A program made the translations under genes and the position numbers. The notes under the pieces are model-generated. The model saw nothing but the letters and a program-made list of their open reading frames with translations, searched no databases and was not told where the DNA came from. A stretch of DNA of 64,000 nucleotides from NCBI GenBank assembly GCA_949825025.1, contig OX463779.1:34606203-34670202 (forward strand), in the 5' to 3' direction. Positions 26,044 to 37,400 of the stretch are shown here, one piece after another (position 1 is the stretch's first letter; each line of letters starts with the position of its first letter). This DNA is from Siphlonurus alternatus (taxonomy: Eukaryota; Arthropoda; Insecta; Ephemeroptera; Siphlonuridae).

Positions 26044-26444
26044 AATATTACATAGTTTAATTACAAGTAGTAGAATAATTAATAATAGCTATTAATAAAA
26101 TAAGGGAAATATTTAACATAGTATGTATAAATGTTTTCACAAAAAATGAAACACGACACACATAAATTAACAGAAAAAAAGCTATACAAAAACAACAAAC
26201 ATTAAAAAATAAAATAAAGTGACAATCACGTGGTTCTTTTATAATAATTTAACACTATGGTATAAGTAAAGAAAAAAATTAAAATAAATAATAATAAAAT
26301 AAACACGAAAGTCAGTAGTAGCACTCACAATAAGAAATAAAGAAGATGTCCTCTCTTATTGTCCTTAAAGTTTTGTTATAATATGGCACTCAATTATTAT
26401 CAGTCACGTTAATAATAAGTAAAAATCACGCGGCGTAATGAATA

Positions 26445-26478
26445 CGTCTATTCCGTACACGGCTTACGTTCGAACTGA
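26445..26478 (-). promoter_or_regulatory. Candidate Inr+DPE core promoter
   Basis: On the minus strand TCAGTT (26478-26473) matches the arthropod initiator TCAKTY, with its A at 26476 as +1. At exactly +28 to +32 (26449-26445) is AGACG, which fits the DPE consensus RGWYV. The site is in a GC-richer island (26460-26580) that also holds a CAG-repeat tract at about 26543-26563. It lies 433 bp upstream of the ATG at 26043. By rough estimate about one such Inr+DPE pair is expected by chance in the window, so position matters more than the match. Confidence 0.35.
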
Positions 26479-26499
26479 AGCAAGGAGAAAAGTAGAGAA

Positions 26500-29217
26500 A
26501 GAAGGAGCGGCAGAGAGAGAGAACTTGCGAGCACGAGCGCAGCAAGCAGCAGCAGCAGCAGCGCTCGTCGAGTAGGGGGTGTGTACTACAACGTACAGAA
26601 TGGTATGGAGAGGTGTCTTCTTCTTTTCCCCTTTATCCACTGTCACAATATATAATAAAACAGTAATGTTAAAACATGACAAAACGCATTCATAAGTGAA
26701 GAAAATGTTTGTTATTTTTTTATTATAAAAAGGAGGTAAGTTTTAGAACGAAAGAAGAATATAAGTTTTTACTTTTTTAGTCACCGCCCCGAGGCGACAA
26801 GAGCGCCGCTATAGGTCAACGTCATACTCGAGAAAGACACAATAATACAGGTGTGTCAAAACGTTTAAAAAAAAAGAAAGTAAGAGAGTCGAGTGCCATC
26901 TATCAATCATAGCTGGTATGGTACTCACCTGTCGTAAAATATAATATTGAAAATAGTGACACCCAGCGGAATATTTGAGCACCAAAGCACCTTATAACAA
27001 AGTTCATTGTATTTTATGCTTACGTGGTAAAGGAAAATAAAATACAGTAGATTACGTGTTATAATATGATACTTCCTTTTCCTCTCGATTATTATTATTA
27101 TTTTTTGTTGTTAAGAAAAGTGTGAAAATACTTGATAAAATTGAAAGAAAATAAATCTGAAGCTGCTATATTGCATACTCAAAAAAATAGAAGGAATTTT
27201 TCAATTACAATTTATTATACACACAAAAGAAAAAAAATCACACTATAATACGAATGTCCCTTTTAGCTGCGGTAGCTCTCTAAAAAATTTGCAAATCCAT
27301 TAAGAAAATTTGAGTCATTCTATCAACGACATCAACGTCTCATTAATCTTGCAATGAACACTACGAAAGACATCAAACATTAAAAGCTTGAAACTTGATG
27401 TAGTAATTAGCATTTAAATATGATGGAATGGATTTTAAATACCTATTTTGTTGTTTGCTTGGGGGGAAAAAAAGAGGTAGGAGTAAACTGGAGCAATCGA
27501 TGGGGCGTGACATCATAGGCGAGGAGGATGAGGGTGATGGTTTTTGTCTAACGATGACTGCAGAAGTATTTATAGTATTATGTATACAAGAAGCAACTAT
27601 AGCAGCAGCCCTGAGCTATACTGTGCATGAGCAGCATGGCTATTGGTCCCAAAAACATATGCTGGCCCCATCCTCTAAAACTATAGCTGGCTTTATTCAC
27701 GTGTAAACACTCAAGCCGTTCAGTAAAACACACTTTTTTTTTTTTTTTTTTTAATGATTATACACACGTAAGTAAAGTTTAAAAATAAGAAAGATATCCA
27801 CAAAAATACCTTAATAGAAACAAACTTTAACACAAATTATGTAAGAAAAGAAAACATTTTGGCAGAATTTTATATACAGTAATATATTACACATGTATAT
27901 AATGAATGGTATATATGAAATTATGGTATGTTCATATATCATGTTTCAAGCATAATAAAAATAAATTGGGTATTAACAAAATTGTCTACATTATATTTAC
28001 AGAAAATGCATTTATTATAGATGTATATATAAATATGTTATACAGTTAATCACTTTAATCAGTTATCATACAGTATAATATAAAAATAATTACATTTATA
28101 ATATTTAATTTTTCTTTAGGTAAAATCTCTTAAATGAGCGAGAAACAAAAGGAAGCAACTATATATTAAATTTAATTATCATTATAAGTCTCATGTTAAT
28201 TAAGTTGTAAAAGTATAATAATTGAAATATTGACAAGCTTAATATGCTCTGCTAGCAGCTACTCTGTACAGTAAAAAAAAAGTAGAAAAGTTAGAGAAAA
28301 TACGACCATGGCCCTACACAACAGAGTTGGAGATGAAAATAGAGATGAAGATAGAAGCTAGTAGGCCCGACTATATAGTCCGATAAAAATAAGAGTTTTG
28401 CCGGAAGTGCCGCAATTCCACGACCCCTATTTCAAATCCATTTTGAAACTTCCTAGATATGACATGTTACACTTAAAATAATATAATTTGACAGTTTTTA
28501 ATTGAAAAAAATCAGAAAAAATAGCACTTCCGGTATGGAACTTTGATTTGTCATCCTGTAGCCAACAACTACTTGCCCCCGTAGCTTACAACAAGTGCCA
28601 CCGGCGACACCCCGTGCTGGGAATAGATGCAAGTAATGCCCGGCAAGCACGCAACAAAACAAGCCCGGCTACACTCATCAGTAAATCACTCTGTTTAACA
28701 CGCTTTATTCACCATAAAGATATAAACATAATTAATGGGTGTATTTATAACTAATTTTTAATTCAACAGTCTCTAAATTATATATAATATATATTTTAAA
28801 AACATGAATGCATGCTTGCAAAGTTTATATATTTATATAACAGAGAGATTCCACAGTATTAGAATTTGTTCTGTTAATTAGTTACGTGGTAAATATTGAG
28901 AAATTCACCTTTTACTTTTTTATTTCATGAGTAAAAATAATGATTAATTTTAACATTGTATGATGCGGGGAAGTATATATTTAGATCTATACAAATTAAT
29001 TTAATTATGCTGCAATTATAGAGAAGAAGAGAGAAAACTCCTTCAGCAAATGATTCCGTTTTTGAGCGAATTCAAAACTGCAATGCGAAGGCTCGGGGAT
29101 TCTCCAACGTTTCCACCCACTTCAAGATCACTTCATCAATTAATAATTAAATATTTAAATATTTAATTTTATGTTAACAAAATCCCCTCGAGCCACGCAG
29201 CCGCCGCCAGCTTTCAG
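26500..29217. other. Intronic DNA, no gene seen
   Basis: This is AT-rich sequence with a poly-T run near 27731-27751. A weak inverted pair of CCGGAAGTGC-type blocks lies at about 28413 and 28524 and may be the ends of a decayed hairpin element. A 92-codon plus-strand frame at 27428-27706 has no recognisable domain. Confidence 0.5.
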
Positions 29218-29221
29218 TTAA

Positions 29222-29573
29222 GGGTAAGATAACGCCACCAATGTTAAAAAAAATCCCTCACACAAAAATTGTGAAAAAAAAATTAAAATGTTCTCCTCTA
29301 CATCCCCTATCAGTAGGTAAAATATCAGTTACACAAAAACGAGCTAGTTTTCGAGTTATTAATTTTTAAAGTTGACTGATTTAACATGGAAGTTCCATTT
29401 TTCCATGTTAAATTAGTCAACTTTAAAAATTCATAACTCAAAAACTAGATCGTATTTGCATACCTGCATGATATTTTAGCTACTGATAGGGGGTGTAGAG
29501 GAGAACATTTTTAATTTTTTTCAGAATTTTTGTGTGAGGGATTTTTTTTAACATTGGTGGCGTTATCTTACCC
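29222..29573. mobile_element. TTAA-targeting foldback MITE, second type
   Basis: A 352-bp near-complete palindrome opens GGGTAAGATAACGCCACC and closes with the complement. TTAA flanks it at 29218-29221 and 29574-29577. The arms share CTACATCCCCTATCAGTAG-type and AAAGTTGACTGATTTAACATG-type blocks around the centre near 29397. The end (GGGTAAGATAACG) resembles that of the elements at 15138 and 19217 (GGTAGAGATAACG), while the interior is unrelated. It probably depends on the same transposase group. Confidence 0.85.
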
Positions 29574-30018
29574 TTAAATTTAATCAGGCAAACGTTCACA
29601 TATAATAATATGCTGGGTTGTGATTAAAAGAGAAACGATATTGCAATTTTGCATTTATATATAAATTTCCTGGATGCTTGTTACAAATGTTTTTTTTTTA
29701 TATTATAGTTATAATCCTTAACAATATATTACATATTCACTGGGAACAGGAAATATACATTTTCTTTCAACTTTCAAACGTTGGAAACACATTTTATCAT
29801 GACAGAAAAAAAGGGATTACAATGATTATACATGATGTCGAGTTCATGTTAATTATGCATGCTTGATGTAAATAATGTAAAAGATGGAGTGAATCAATGC
29901 TTTATCACATCTATAATATATACAGTTTCATGCGAATTCTTCTCTTTAAAATACATCATCCATGCATAATAGTAGTACTGATTAAAAAAATGGTGAAGTA
30001 TTATACGGGTACGTTCAT

Positions 30019-30134
30019 AGGTCTGTTCTTATAAAAATAATATATTATTATTGATGAACCTTCTGTACATCATGGAACATAAGCATCATCAATAATAATC
30101 GATTATTTCTGATTGCATATTTATGAATAGACCT
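30019..30134. mobile_element. Short MITE, 3-bp-duplication family, copy 2
   Basis: The inverted ends are AGGTCTGTTCTTATAAA and TTTATGAATAGACCT. CAT flanks both sides (30016-30018 and 30135-30137). It is 116 bp long and related to the copies at 36-140 and 49331-49447. Confidence 0.7.
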
Positions 30135-30578
30135 CATTTCAGTCCCCATTTAATATTTTATTTTCTTATATTTTACAAGTAACAAAATCCTTCATGAAAC
30201 AAAAAGATAGGAAAAAAAAGACACTACAAGAGAATATTGCAATTTAACGTTAAATTATACCGGCAGGCATCTGTGCTACGATACAACTGGAGGACTGTGA
30301 ATTTGCATTGTAAGAGCAGAAGTGAGGCGGCGCCAACAAAAGGTCATTTGCGGTAAGACGGCGTGAGAGGCAGCAACAACGCCGGAGAAGTGCGAAGAGG
30401 GCGCACCAAGACGTGATAGCGCGGGGGAGTGCCCGGATTAGAGGGGTGTTTACATGCTGTAGTTCATCACTTACGAGTGAGATTATTTAGACATTGATGG
30501 AATCGCTACAATAACTCTGAATTTAGTGAATTTACATTACAAAAGTATTACAACATTATATTGCTGCATGATTTTGGA

Positions 30579-31145
30579 GGAGAATCAAGATGGCGCGCCA
30601 GAGTGAGCAACGCCGACGTGACTCTCCGCTCAAATTGTCTGTCCTCTCCTGGTAACTATCCCTATCCTATTCTATATATTAATCGTCTTGATTTCTATAC
30701 TCCTATCCCCAGTCAATTTGATTCATAATCATCATCTCGCCTCACCGCATCCACATAATCCTACTTTGACCCTGCTCTTCGGTCGGCCCACAGGAGTCGA
30801 CACGTTGAGAATCTTTCAAATTCCTGCCATTCCTTGCATGTTGTCGCCTGCATCATCAACCTACATTATTGCACCCCACACCACACCGTCAACCCAATGT
30901 CCTAAAATCCAACCAATTCCTTGTGTGGTTTTGGTTCACCCACGGTAACACGTGGTGGGCATATAGGTACCACTTCCATCATCACCTTGCATCCCACATT
31001 CCATAATCATCCTATCCATTGTTCGTCCATTATCCTTTACAAGACCCTGCAAAAAACAGTTCAACTATACAATTGATCCAAGTTACTCAGTACGTGGAAT
31101 TATAGCCGTTTAGGCTCCTTCCAACAATTGTAAGAAGAAGAAGAA
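30579..31145 (+). mobile_element. Non-LTR-type retroposed element with 13-bp target duplication
   Basis: GCATGATTTTGGA occurs at 30566-30578 and again at 31146-31158, directly flanking the unit. The right end carries a short AAG repeat tail (31133-31146), as in elements copied by target-primed reverse transcription. The left end GGAGAATCAAGATGGCGCGC resembles LINE 5' ends that carry an AAGATGGC motif. At 567 bp with no reverse transcriptase, it is a non-autonomous or internally deleted derivative. An 86-codon frame inside (30688-30948) is Pro/His-rich and has no known domain. Confidence 0.75.
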
Positions 31146-31303
31146 GCATGATTTTGGATCTACGATTTCTTATTTTAAAAATAAAGAAAAAATTAAATTT
31201 CAATGGAGCGGTCCGAAACCTCCGAGCGCCCATCAATTGATTGATTAATCCTTATGGAATAACTGTCATAATTATAATGGTTTACAAACAATATTGTCAC
31301 AGA

Positions 31304-31635
31304 AATGGACAACATACATGAAAAAATAATTATTGCAGAAATGAATAGAGGGTACCAAATTATGCTACTCTGAATTTTTCATATTTTTTTGAAACCCAGA
31401 ACTATTTTTAAATAATTACTGTAAGTGCGGCCACGCCCCCTGGAGGCGTCAATAGGCGTCTCATGTCTATCCTTTTTATTAAGGATTCAGGGGTGCCAAC
31501 TTAACTTACAGAACTTTCAATAGTTATTTAAAAATAGTTCCGGGTCTCAAAAAAATCTGAAAAAATTCAGAGTAGCATAATTTGGTACCCTCTATTCATT
31601 TCTGCATTAAAAAATTTTCATGTATGTTGTCCATT
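31304..31635. mobile_element. TGGACA-family foldback element, copy A
   Basis: It opens AATGGACAACATACATGA and closes with the complement ending GTTGTCCATT. Each arm carries AGAGGGTACCAAATTATGCT and a block reading AACTATTTTTAAATAATTA. The centre contains GGCCACGCCCCCTGGAGG and is not palindromic overall. Close relatives are at 33944-34282, 40972-41292 and 42777-43101. No target duplication is clear. Confidence 0.85.
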
Positions 31636-31716
31636 CCAACATTATATTTTGCCATGCATGGAAATTGAATTCCATGTACTCTCTAAAGCATACTGTAGAT
31701 GTCTAATACATCACAA

Positions 31717-31855
31717 GGGGCATTCACAAAGTCTTAAGGCCACATTTAAGGCCCGATAATTTAAAGCTTGATTTTAGACGTGTTTTTTAGGCCCAAAATT
31801 TTTGGTCTTAAATTATTGAGCCTTAAATGTGGCCTTAAGGCTTTGTGAATGCTCC
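31717..31855. mobile_element. Foldback MITE, CATTCACAAAG family, member 2
   Basis: The 139-bp hairpin begins GGGGCATTCACAAAGTCTTA and ends with CTTTGTGAATGCTCC. The arms share GGCCACATTTAAGGC. Only the outer CATTCACAAAG part matches member 1 at 2331-2508. Confidence 0.75.
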
Positions 31856-31859
31856 TTCA

Positions 31860-33190
31860 CATGTCATATTTTTAGTATTTTTCAAATAAAGTGATTTTTA
31901 AGTGTTTGTTTTTCAGCAGTTTTTTATCGTTATTATTGTGATCTTTATAATTATTGTTTGAAATAGCTTGTTAAATAATTAATGTATTATTAGAGTCTTA
32001 TATAGGTTTGAATTGATTGTTTTCTGTTGTGTTTTTGATGATTTATTGCTTTTTACATGTAATTACTTGCTATTTTATTGCCTAACATCTCAAACTGATT
32101 TTGATTATTTATTTGTATTTTTATAATCTATCTTTATATACTTGTGTTCATTGACCAGTTCTGGATTGGAATTGTGACAGGCATTTTTGTTGTTAAATGT
32201 TTTATTTTATTTGTTATGTTAATATAGCTTGACACCATGAGATTGTTAATAACATTAATTATGACGTGCTTATATTGTAATGTACAATCAAAAAGTAATA
32301 AAATAAATATGAATAATAATGTAATTATCATATATACGTTATTTTATAATATATTGTTTTTTGCTACGATTTAATTATATTATATAAGCTTATTACTAAA
32401 TCATAATATAAATTATTAATAAATTATTTGCTGTCATTTGTCACTGCATGTAAATACACCTTTAGGTCGTATAGCAGAAGTCGACGAAGCAACGCAGCAG
32501 CAGTAGCAGATTAAAAGAAAAATGAGATGCTAAAATCCCCCGGGACACGCAAGGAGTGAAAAGAAGAAAGGAGAGAATTAGAACGAATGTTTCGATTATG
32601 TAATATCTCCACTACAAGCAACGAGACTTCGCGAACAAAGAGTGTTCAGGGACAGAATGGACCAAGTTTTTGTGCAGACGAGAAAATGGACAAAAAAATT
32701 AAATATATTATATTAAATGAATTATAATCAAATTCATATCAATCAAATTTATAAGGAGAAAAATCGAAAGAAATTTGATAATGATGGAGAAGCGACTTTT
32801 GTAGAAATAATTTAACATTTTATCATAAAAAAAATTAGAATACGAGCCCCCTACTTTTTTTTTCACTGAAAAAGTAATTTCCTCTGCACACACACACACT
32901 CACAATCGTATTTAATTATAAATCTATCTGATCTGCTCTGATCATACATCACTATTTTAAATTTCTGATTGAGTTTTTTTATGCTCTGCTATAGATTGCA
33001 CTGGCATTGTGCCAAGGAGAGACAGAGATTGAGGGAGGGGGGGGGGGAGCGGTCACCAAGTGCCTGCTCCAGACCCCCATGTAGACGCGGCAGCTAATTG
33101 GAAATTTTCCTTCATGCAGCCGCGCCCCTTTTTATCCTCCTGCACGTCACACAAGGGACCACAGAAGCTGAGGATAACACAGCTGGTTGG
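31860..33190. other. AT-rich intronic DNA, no gene seen
   Basis: The stretch holds low-complexity AT sequence, a poly-G run at about 33038-33051 and one GC-richer patch at 33000-33180 without a recognisable domain. Confidence 0.5.
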
Positions 33191-33194
33191 CTCA

Positions 33195-33437
33195 CGTCAC
33201 CGCGACATTGTGGTTATGGTCAATTTTATTTAATATTCCTTCCGGAAGTAGCCGGAAATGTGAACTTTGCAACTCTTCTAACTGTAATTCAGTTTTGAAA
33301 CTTAACAGAGTTGTTTGAAATAGAATTATTGACCTATGTGTGAAATTATAACGCTGAGGAAGGTTATAAACCTTACATTTCCGGCTACTTCCGGATGAAA
33401 TATCATGTAAATTTGACTGTAACTCGCGATGAGGTGT
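33195..33437. mobile_element. Foldback element with CCGGAAGTAGCCGGAAATGT arms
   Basis: TCCGGAAGTAGCCGGAAATG occurs at about 33241-33260. Its complement CATTTCCGGCTACTTCCGGA is at about 33376-33395. Weaker pairing extends outwards to blocks reading CACCGCGA and TCGCGATG. The unit looks like a single-copy MITE within this window. No target duplication is evident. Confidence 0.6.
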
Positions 33438-33943
33438 CAAATGACGCTCGATAAGCCCACAAGTTAGATTAGGATCCCAGAAGTGTACTAGGAGGAGAAC
33501 GTTATTACAATGGTTCAATACATTACAAACGCGGAGTCATGAGAGTCAGTGATGACGTTATTGACATCTCATACTTCAGTCGCAGATCAGTTACCGTGGA
33601 TTAATTACCTGACGAGTTTCACAGATAAAGACGGGTAATGTTGAATAAAGTATACGTAGTAAAGGGCTTAACTAAAGTATAAAAGCTTAAGAGGTGAGAA
33701 GATAGACTTATGGCATGTCAACGCTGCGCTTCACAGCAGATTGCGTGCTCTGTGGTATGTGAGATAAAAGTGTTATAGAATAAATTAAACCATAGTATAT
33801 GCTAATGTAAAAAAGATTATCTAAATTGTGGTGATAGTATTAAATTATATTATAAAGTAGATATACCCTTTATAAAAAATAATAAACAAACTATTTTTAT
33901 AACTACATAAAAATTATTTTATTATTTAAATAATTATTAAAAT

Positions 33944-34282
33944 AATGGACAACCTGCATGACAATTTTTTATTGCAGAAATAAATAGAGGGTACCAAATT
34001 ATGCTACTCTGAATTTTTTCAGATTTTCTTGAGATGTAGAACTATTTTTAAATACTTATTGAAAGTGTGGCCACGCCCCCTGGAAGCGTCAATAGGCGTC
34101 TAGTCCCTATATCCTCTTTATTAAGGATTCAGCGGTGCCAATTTAACTTACAGAACTTTCAATAATTATTTAAAAATAGTTCCGGGTCTCAAAAACAATC
34201 TGAAAAAAAAATCAGAGTAGCATAATTTGGTACCTTCTATTCACTTCTGCAATAAAAATTTTTCATATGTAGGTTGTCCATT
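33944..34282. mobile_element. TGGACA-family foldback element, copy B
   Basis: It is the closest relative of copy A. It opens AATGGACAACCTGCATGA, closes AGGTTGTCCATT, and shares the GGCCACGCCCCCTGGA centre. It ends about 150 bp downstream (transcript sense) of the 49-nt CELF exon. Confidence 0.85.
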
Positions 34283-34434
34283 ATACAGTATATTACTTTT
34301 TGTCAATTTAAGTCCTTTTTATTTCTTGACATGACAAAAATCTAAGCTTAACTAAATGAGGCAGAGGGGAAAGACGTTCGACTATAATTTAAAGAACTGT
34401 CACTGGTATAGAATTAGTTTAAAAAGGTACTCAC

Positions 34435-34483
34435 CATTTCTATTCTCACTGTCGGCAGGTTTCATTTGTATGGGATGATGCAT
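34435..34483 (-). CDS. CELF: CELF/Bruno exon, 49 nt, end of RRM1
   Basis: The minus-strand reading is acceptor CTCTCGTGTGTTACAG, then 16 codons MHHPIQMKPADSENRN plus one G, then donor GTGAGT (34434-34429). MHHPIQMKPADSE is the strongly conserved last strand of RRM1 and the start of the RRM1-RRM2 linker in CELF1/CELF2 and Drosophila Bruno proteins, which bind GU/UGU-rich RNA to control splicing, translation and decay. The exon starts in phase 0, continuing exactly from the 83-nt exon at 55355-55437, and ends in phase 1. The length of 49 nt is that of the orthologous vertebrate exon as I recall it. The ending SENRN is Bruno-like. The polypyrimidine tract is good and the donor is consensus, so inclusion is probably efficient. 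Skipping it alone would shift the frame. Confidence 0.95.
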
Positions 34484-37400
34484 CTGTAACACACGAGAGA
34501 GATAGAACGTTAGACAAGGGTTTGCACTCTCTGGCAACAACTTTACACCATATCTGTACCTCATCAGTGCTATTTAAGAAACACCCTCAATAAGGCTTGT
34601 CAAACAAAATTTGTAAAAATCCAAAAGTTTGCATAAATATTATTATATAGTTATTATAATAGTTAACGTAACAAATAGTTTTACAATATAGTTACATAAA
34701 TATTAAAATTAAAATTATTGTGCTTCTCATCCAGATTATAAAACATTGATTATCGATCAATCATGGATTATGTATAAAAAAAAAACACCTTTCATAGAAA
34801 TATGCATGAAGAATAAAGAGTAATTTATTAATTTATACATGCATGTACACATGTACGTACATACATAAAATTGTTTCATATTAGATTATTGAGTTACTGT
34901 CGATTTAAAATTGGATTAAATTTTACTTCTATATAGAATAACAGTATATTTATTGAATTATTATATAGGTATTTAAATTTGAGTGCTTTTTTTTGTTCTA
35001 TATTTACTTTAAGTATTACAAAAACGTATAATAACCATTGCAAATGTTTAAAAAAGGCATATGTAAATATAAAAGTACCTGATACGATATAATCAGATTA
35101 TTATAGCTTTGTAAATAGAATTACAGACATCATGAACATTGAACAAACAGACGTACGTGACATCAGAAATCTATATAGTCTAGAAAAAAATACGAGCACG
35201 ACACACGCTCATACTATATTTATATAAGACACAGTAAAACAAAAAAAGAAGCACTTTTTATTTGTTCTCAAGACAACTTGAATTATTAGAATGGATGCAT
35301 GGTGTCTTATTTTTAATGTATACTTTACAAAAGGCAGTAAATGTAATAATATATTTGAGGTGCATTGTATAGGATATAAATTCTACTATATATTATAATA
35401 TTGTATATATTATACCCTGTACTATAGGATCATATATAATTATTATGATGTTGCATGATTTCTGTTTGAAGTTGTTTGAAATTAATATTTTATAAATAAA
35501 TGATAATAAAAACAAAAAACAGATTAATACGAAGAAGTTTAAAAATTTGAGATTTGGTACACAATTTAAAATACACAAGATAATAAAACTTTTGTTTGGG
35601 AAAGAGTATAGGTCCAAGGAAAAAAAATAGAAGGTGCTGATGGTCCCATGAAGTCAATGTAAAAACTATATGGAATGATTGCAAAACCTATATTTCATAT
35701 AAAAAGATGCCTTATTTTTTTTTTACTGTGTATGTTATATAACAGAAAAACTCGCAGAAGGAAATTCGTAGATGAATATAAAACAAAAAGAAATACCTTT
35801 TTTTTATACAAATTTAATAGCAAATACAAAATAAATGTTCATAAATTATTAAGAGTCAATTGCCAAGCGTCATTTTGAATGTCCATATTTCGATGTTATA
35901 AATTATGAATGTTCGTGTGAAGAGACAGAAAGATAACTGACTCATAAAGGAAGTAAAGAGAAGAGACATTGCTAAACTACACACTCCTTAAATGCTCCAT
36001 TTTGCGAATTTCCCACGGGTAGCACTATACAGTATCGAGCTACAGCAAACTGCATGCATTTTTCATGATCCCCCCTCCTCTTCTATAGCTCATCAATTAC
36101 GTATTTCTCGCACTCAAATCTCTCTCTCTCTCTTTCATACCACCCTTTTACAGCCGGGATGCTTTTACAATGCTTCGTGTGCACCATGTACATTGACAGT
36201 GCGTTGTTTATTTTGTAAAGTGTAATACTTGTTTTAACTGTACAATTAAATACAGAAAACAATATGAAAATTTTATTACATTTAACAGCTCTTCCACTAT
36301 ATGTATAGTTAAAAGAAAATTGAGTAAAATTATTCTCAGAGTTTTTGTTTTAATTTGATAAATAATAAATATTCATATTTTGCATAATTATTACATTTAT
36401 AAGCTGCAGATATGGAGTTGAAAGTTGTTAAACTGGAGTTTTCTCCATAAATATAAACATAAATTTCAAAGCAATTAAAAATAACTTAGTCTCCCCTTTG
36501 CAAATCTTATCAGTTGTTAAATGACGATTTTCTAGTTTTGATAAAATGTGTATTATTTCATCAAAATTTCGTTACGTAAAAAATTATGTGACGAACCTAA
36601 TAAATAATTAGTTGATGCACGATAATTACGATAAAAACGGATAATGGTTTAGTATTAGTAATGATTAAATTATTTCATATAATTCAATTTGATTTTTATA
36701 AACACTTCTTATTTTATTTAACTTAACGTATATTATAATTTACTATAATTTAATTTACTAATTTCTATATACTATGATACATCGATAAATCAGCTACCAT
36801 GAACACTATGATATAATATAATTATAATTTATAATTATTATTATAATTATAATTTGAGTGTACACGATAACAATATATTCAACTATTTCCTATTCCAACG
36901 ACTACCTCAAAAAACTTATCGTCAATAAAAAAAAAAGGTTGGCAAGATTTCTTGTTCGAATAATTTTGAGAATGCAGGAGGGTAATCTATTTAAGTAATA
37001 TACGTTAACTTGCTGCATTACTTCTAAAGCATGTAAATGAATTAAAACAAACATTACGTTATATGTATATAGAGGAGTACAAAAATATAAATAGCACATA
37101 GGGGGATCTGATGCCTAAGCAGCCTAAGTATTCTTCTATAGGGCCAAACTAGTTGGAGAATGTTTAAGGAGCTAGGTGCCAGCGTATTTCATCTGGAGCT
37201 CTCAAGCAAAGATAGATCACAGCAAGTCTATTTGCATCAGCTCTTTTTATATGCATGCAGTACTGTCCAATTTAAACTGAGAGCTCCTGCAAGTTCAAAT
37301 GTGAACTAAATCTAAATCACATCACCTTTTGTGACATCTTTCTTGATGAACTTTAAAATAAAATATATAACACACAGTGGAATATATAACAATGAATCAT

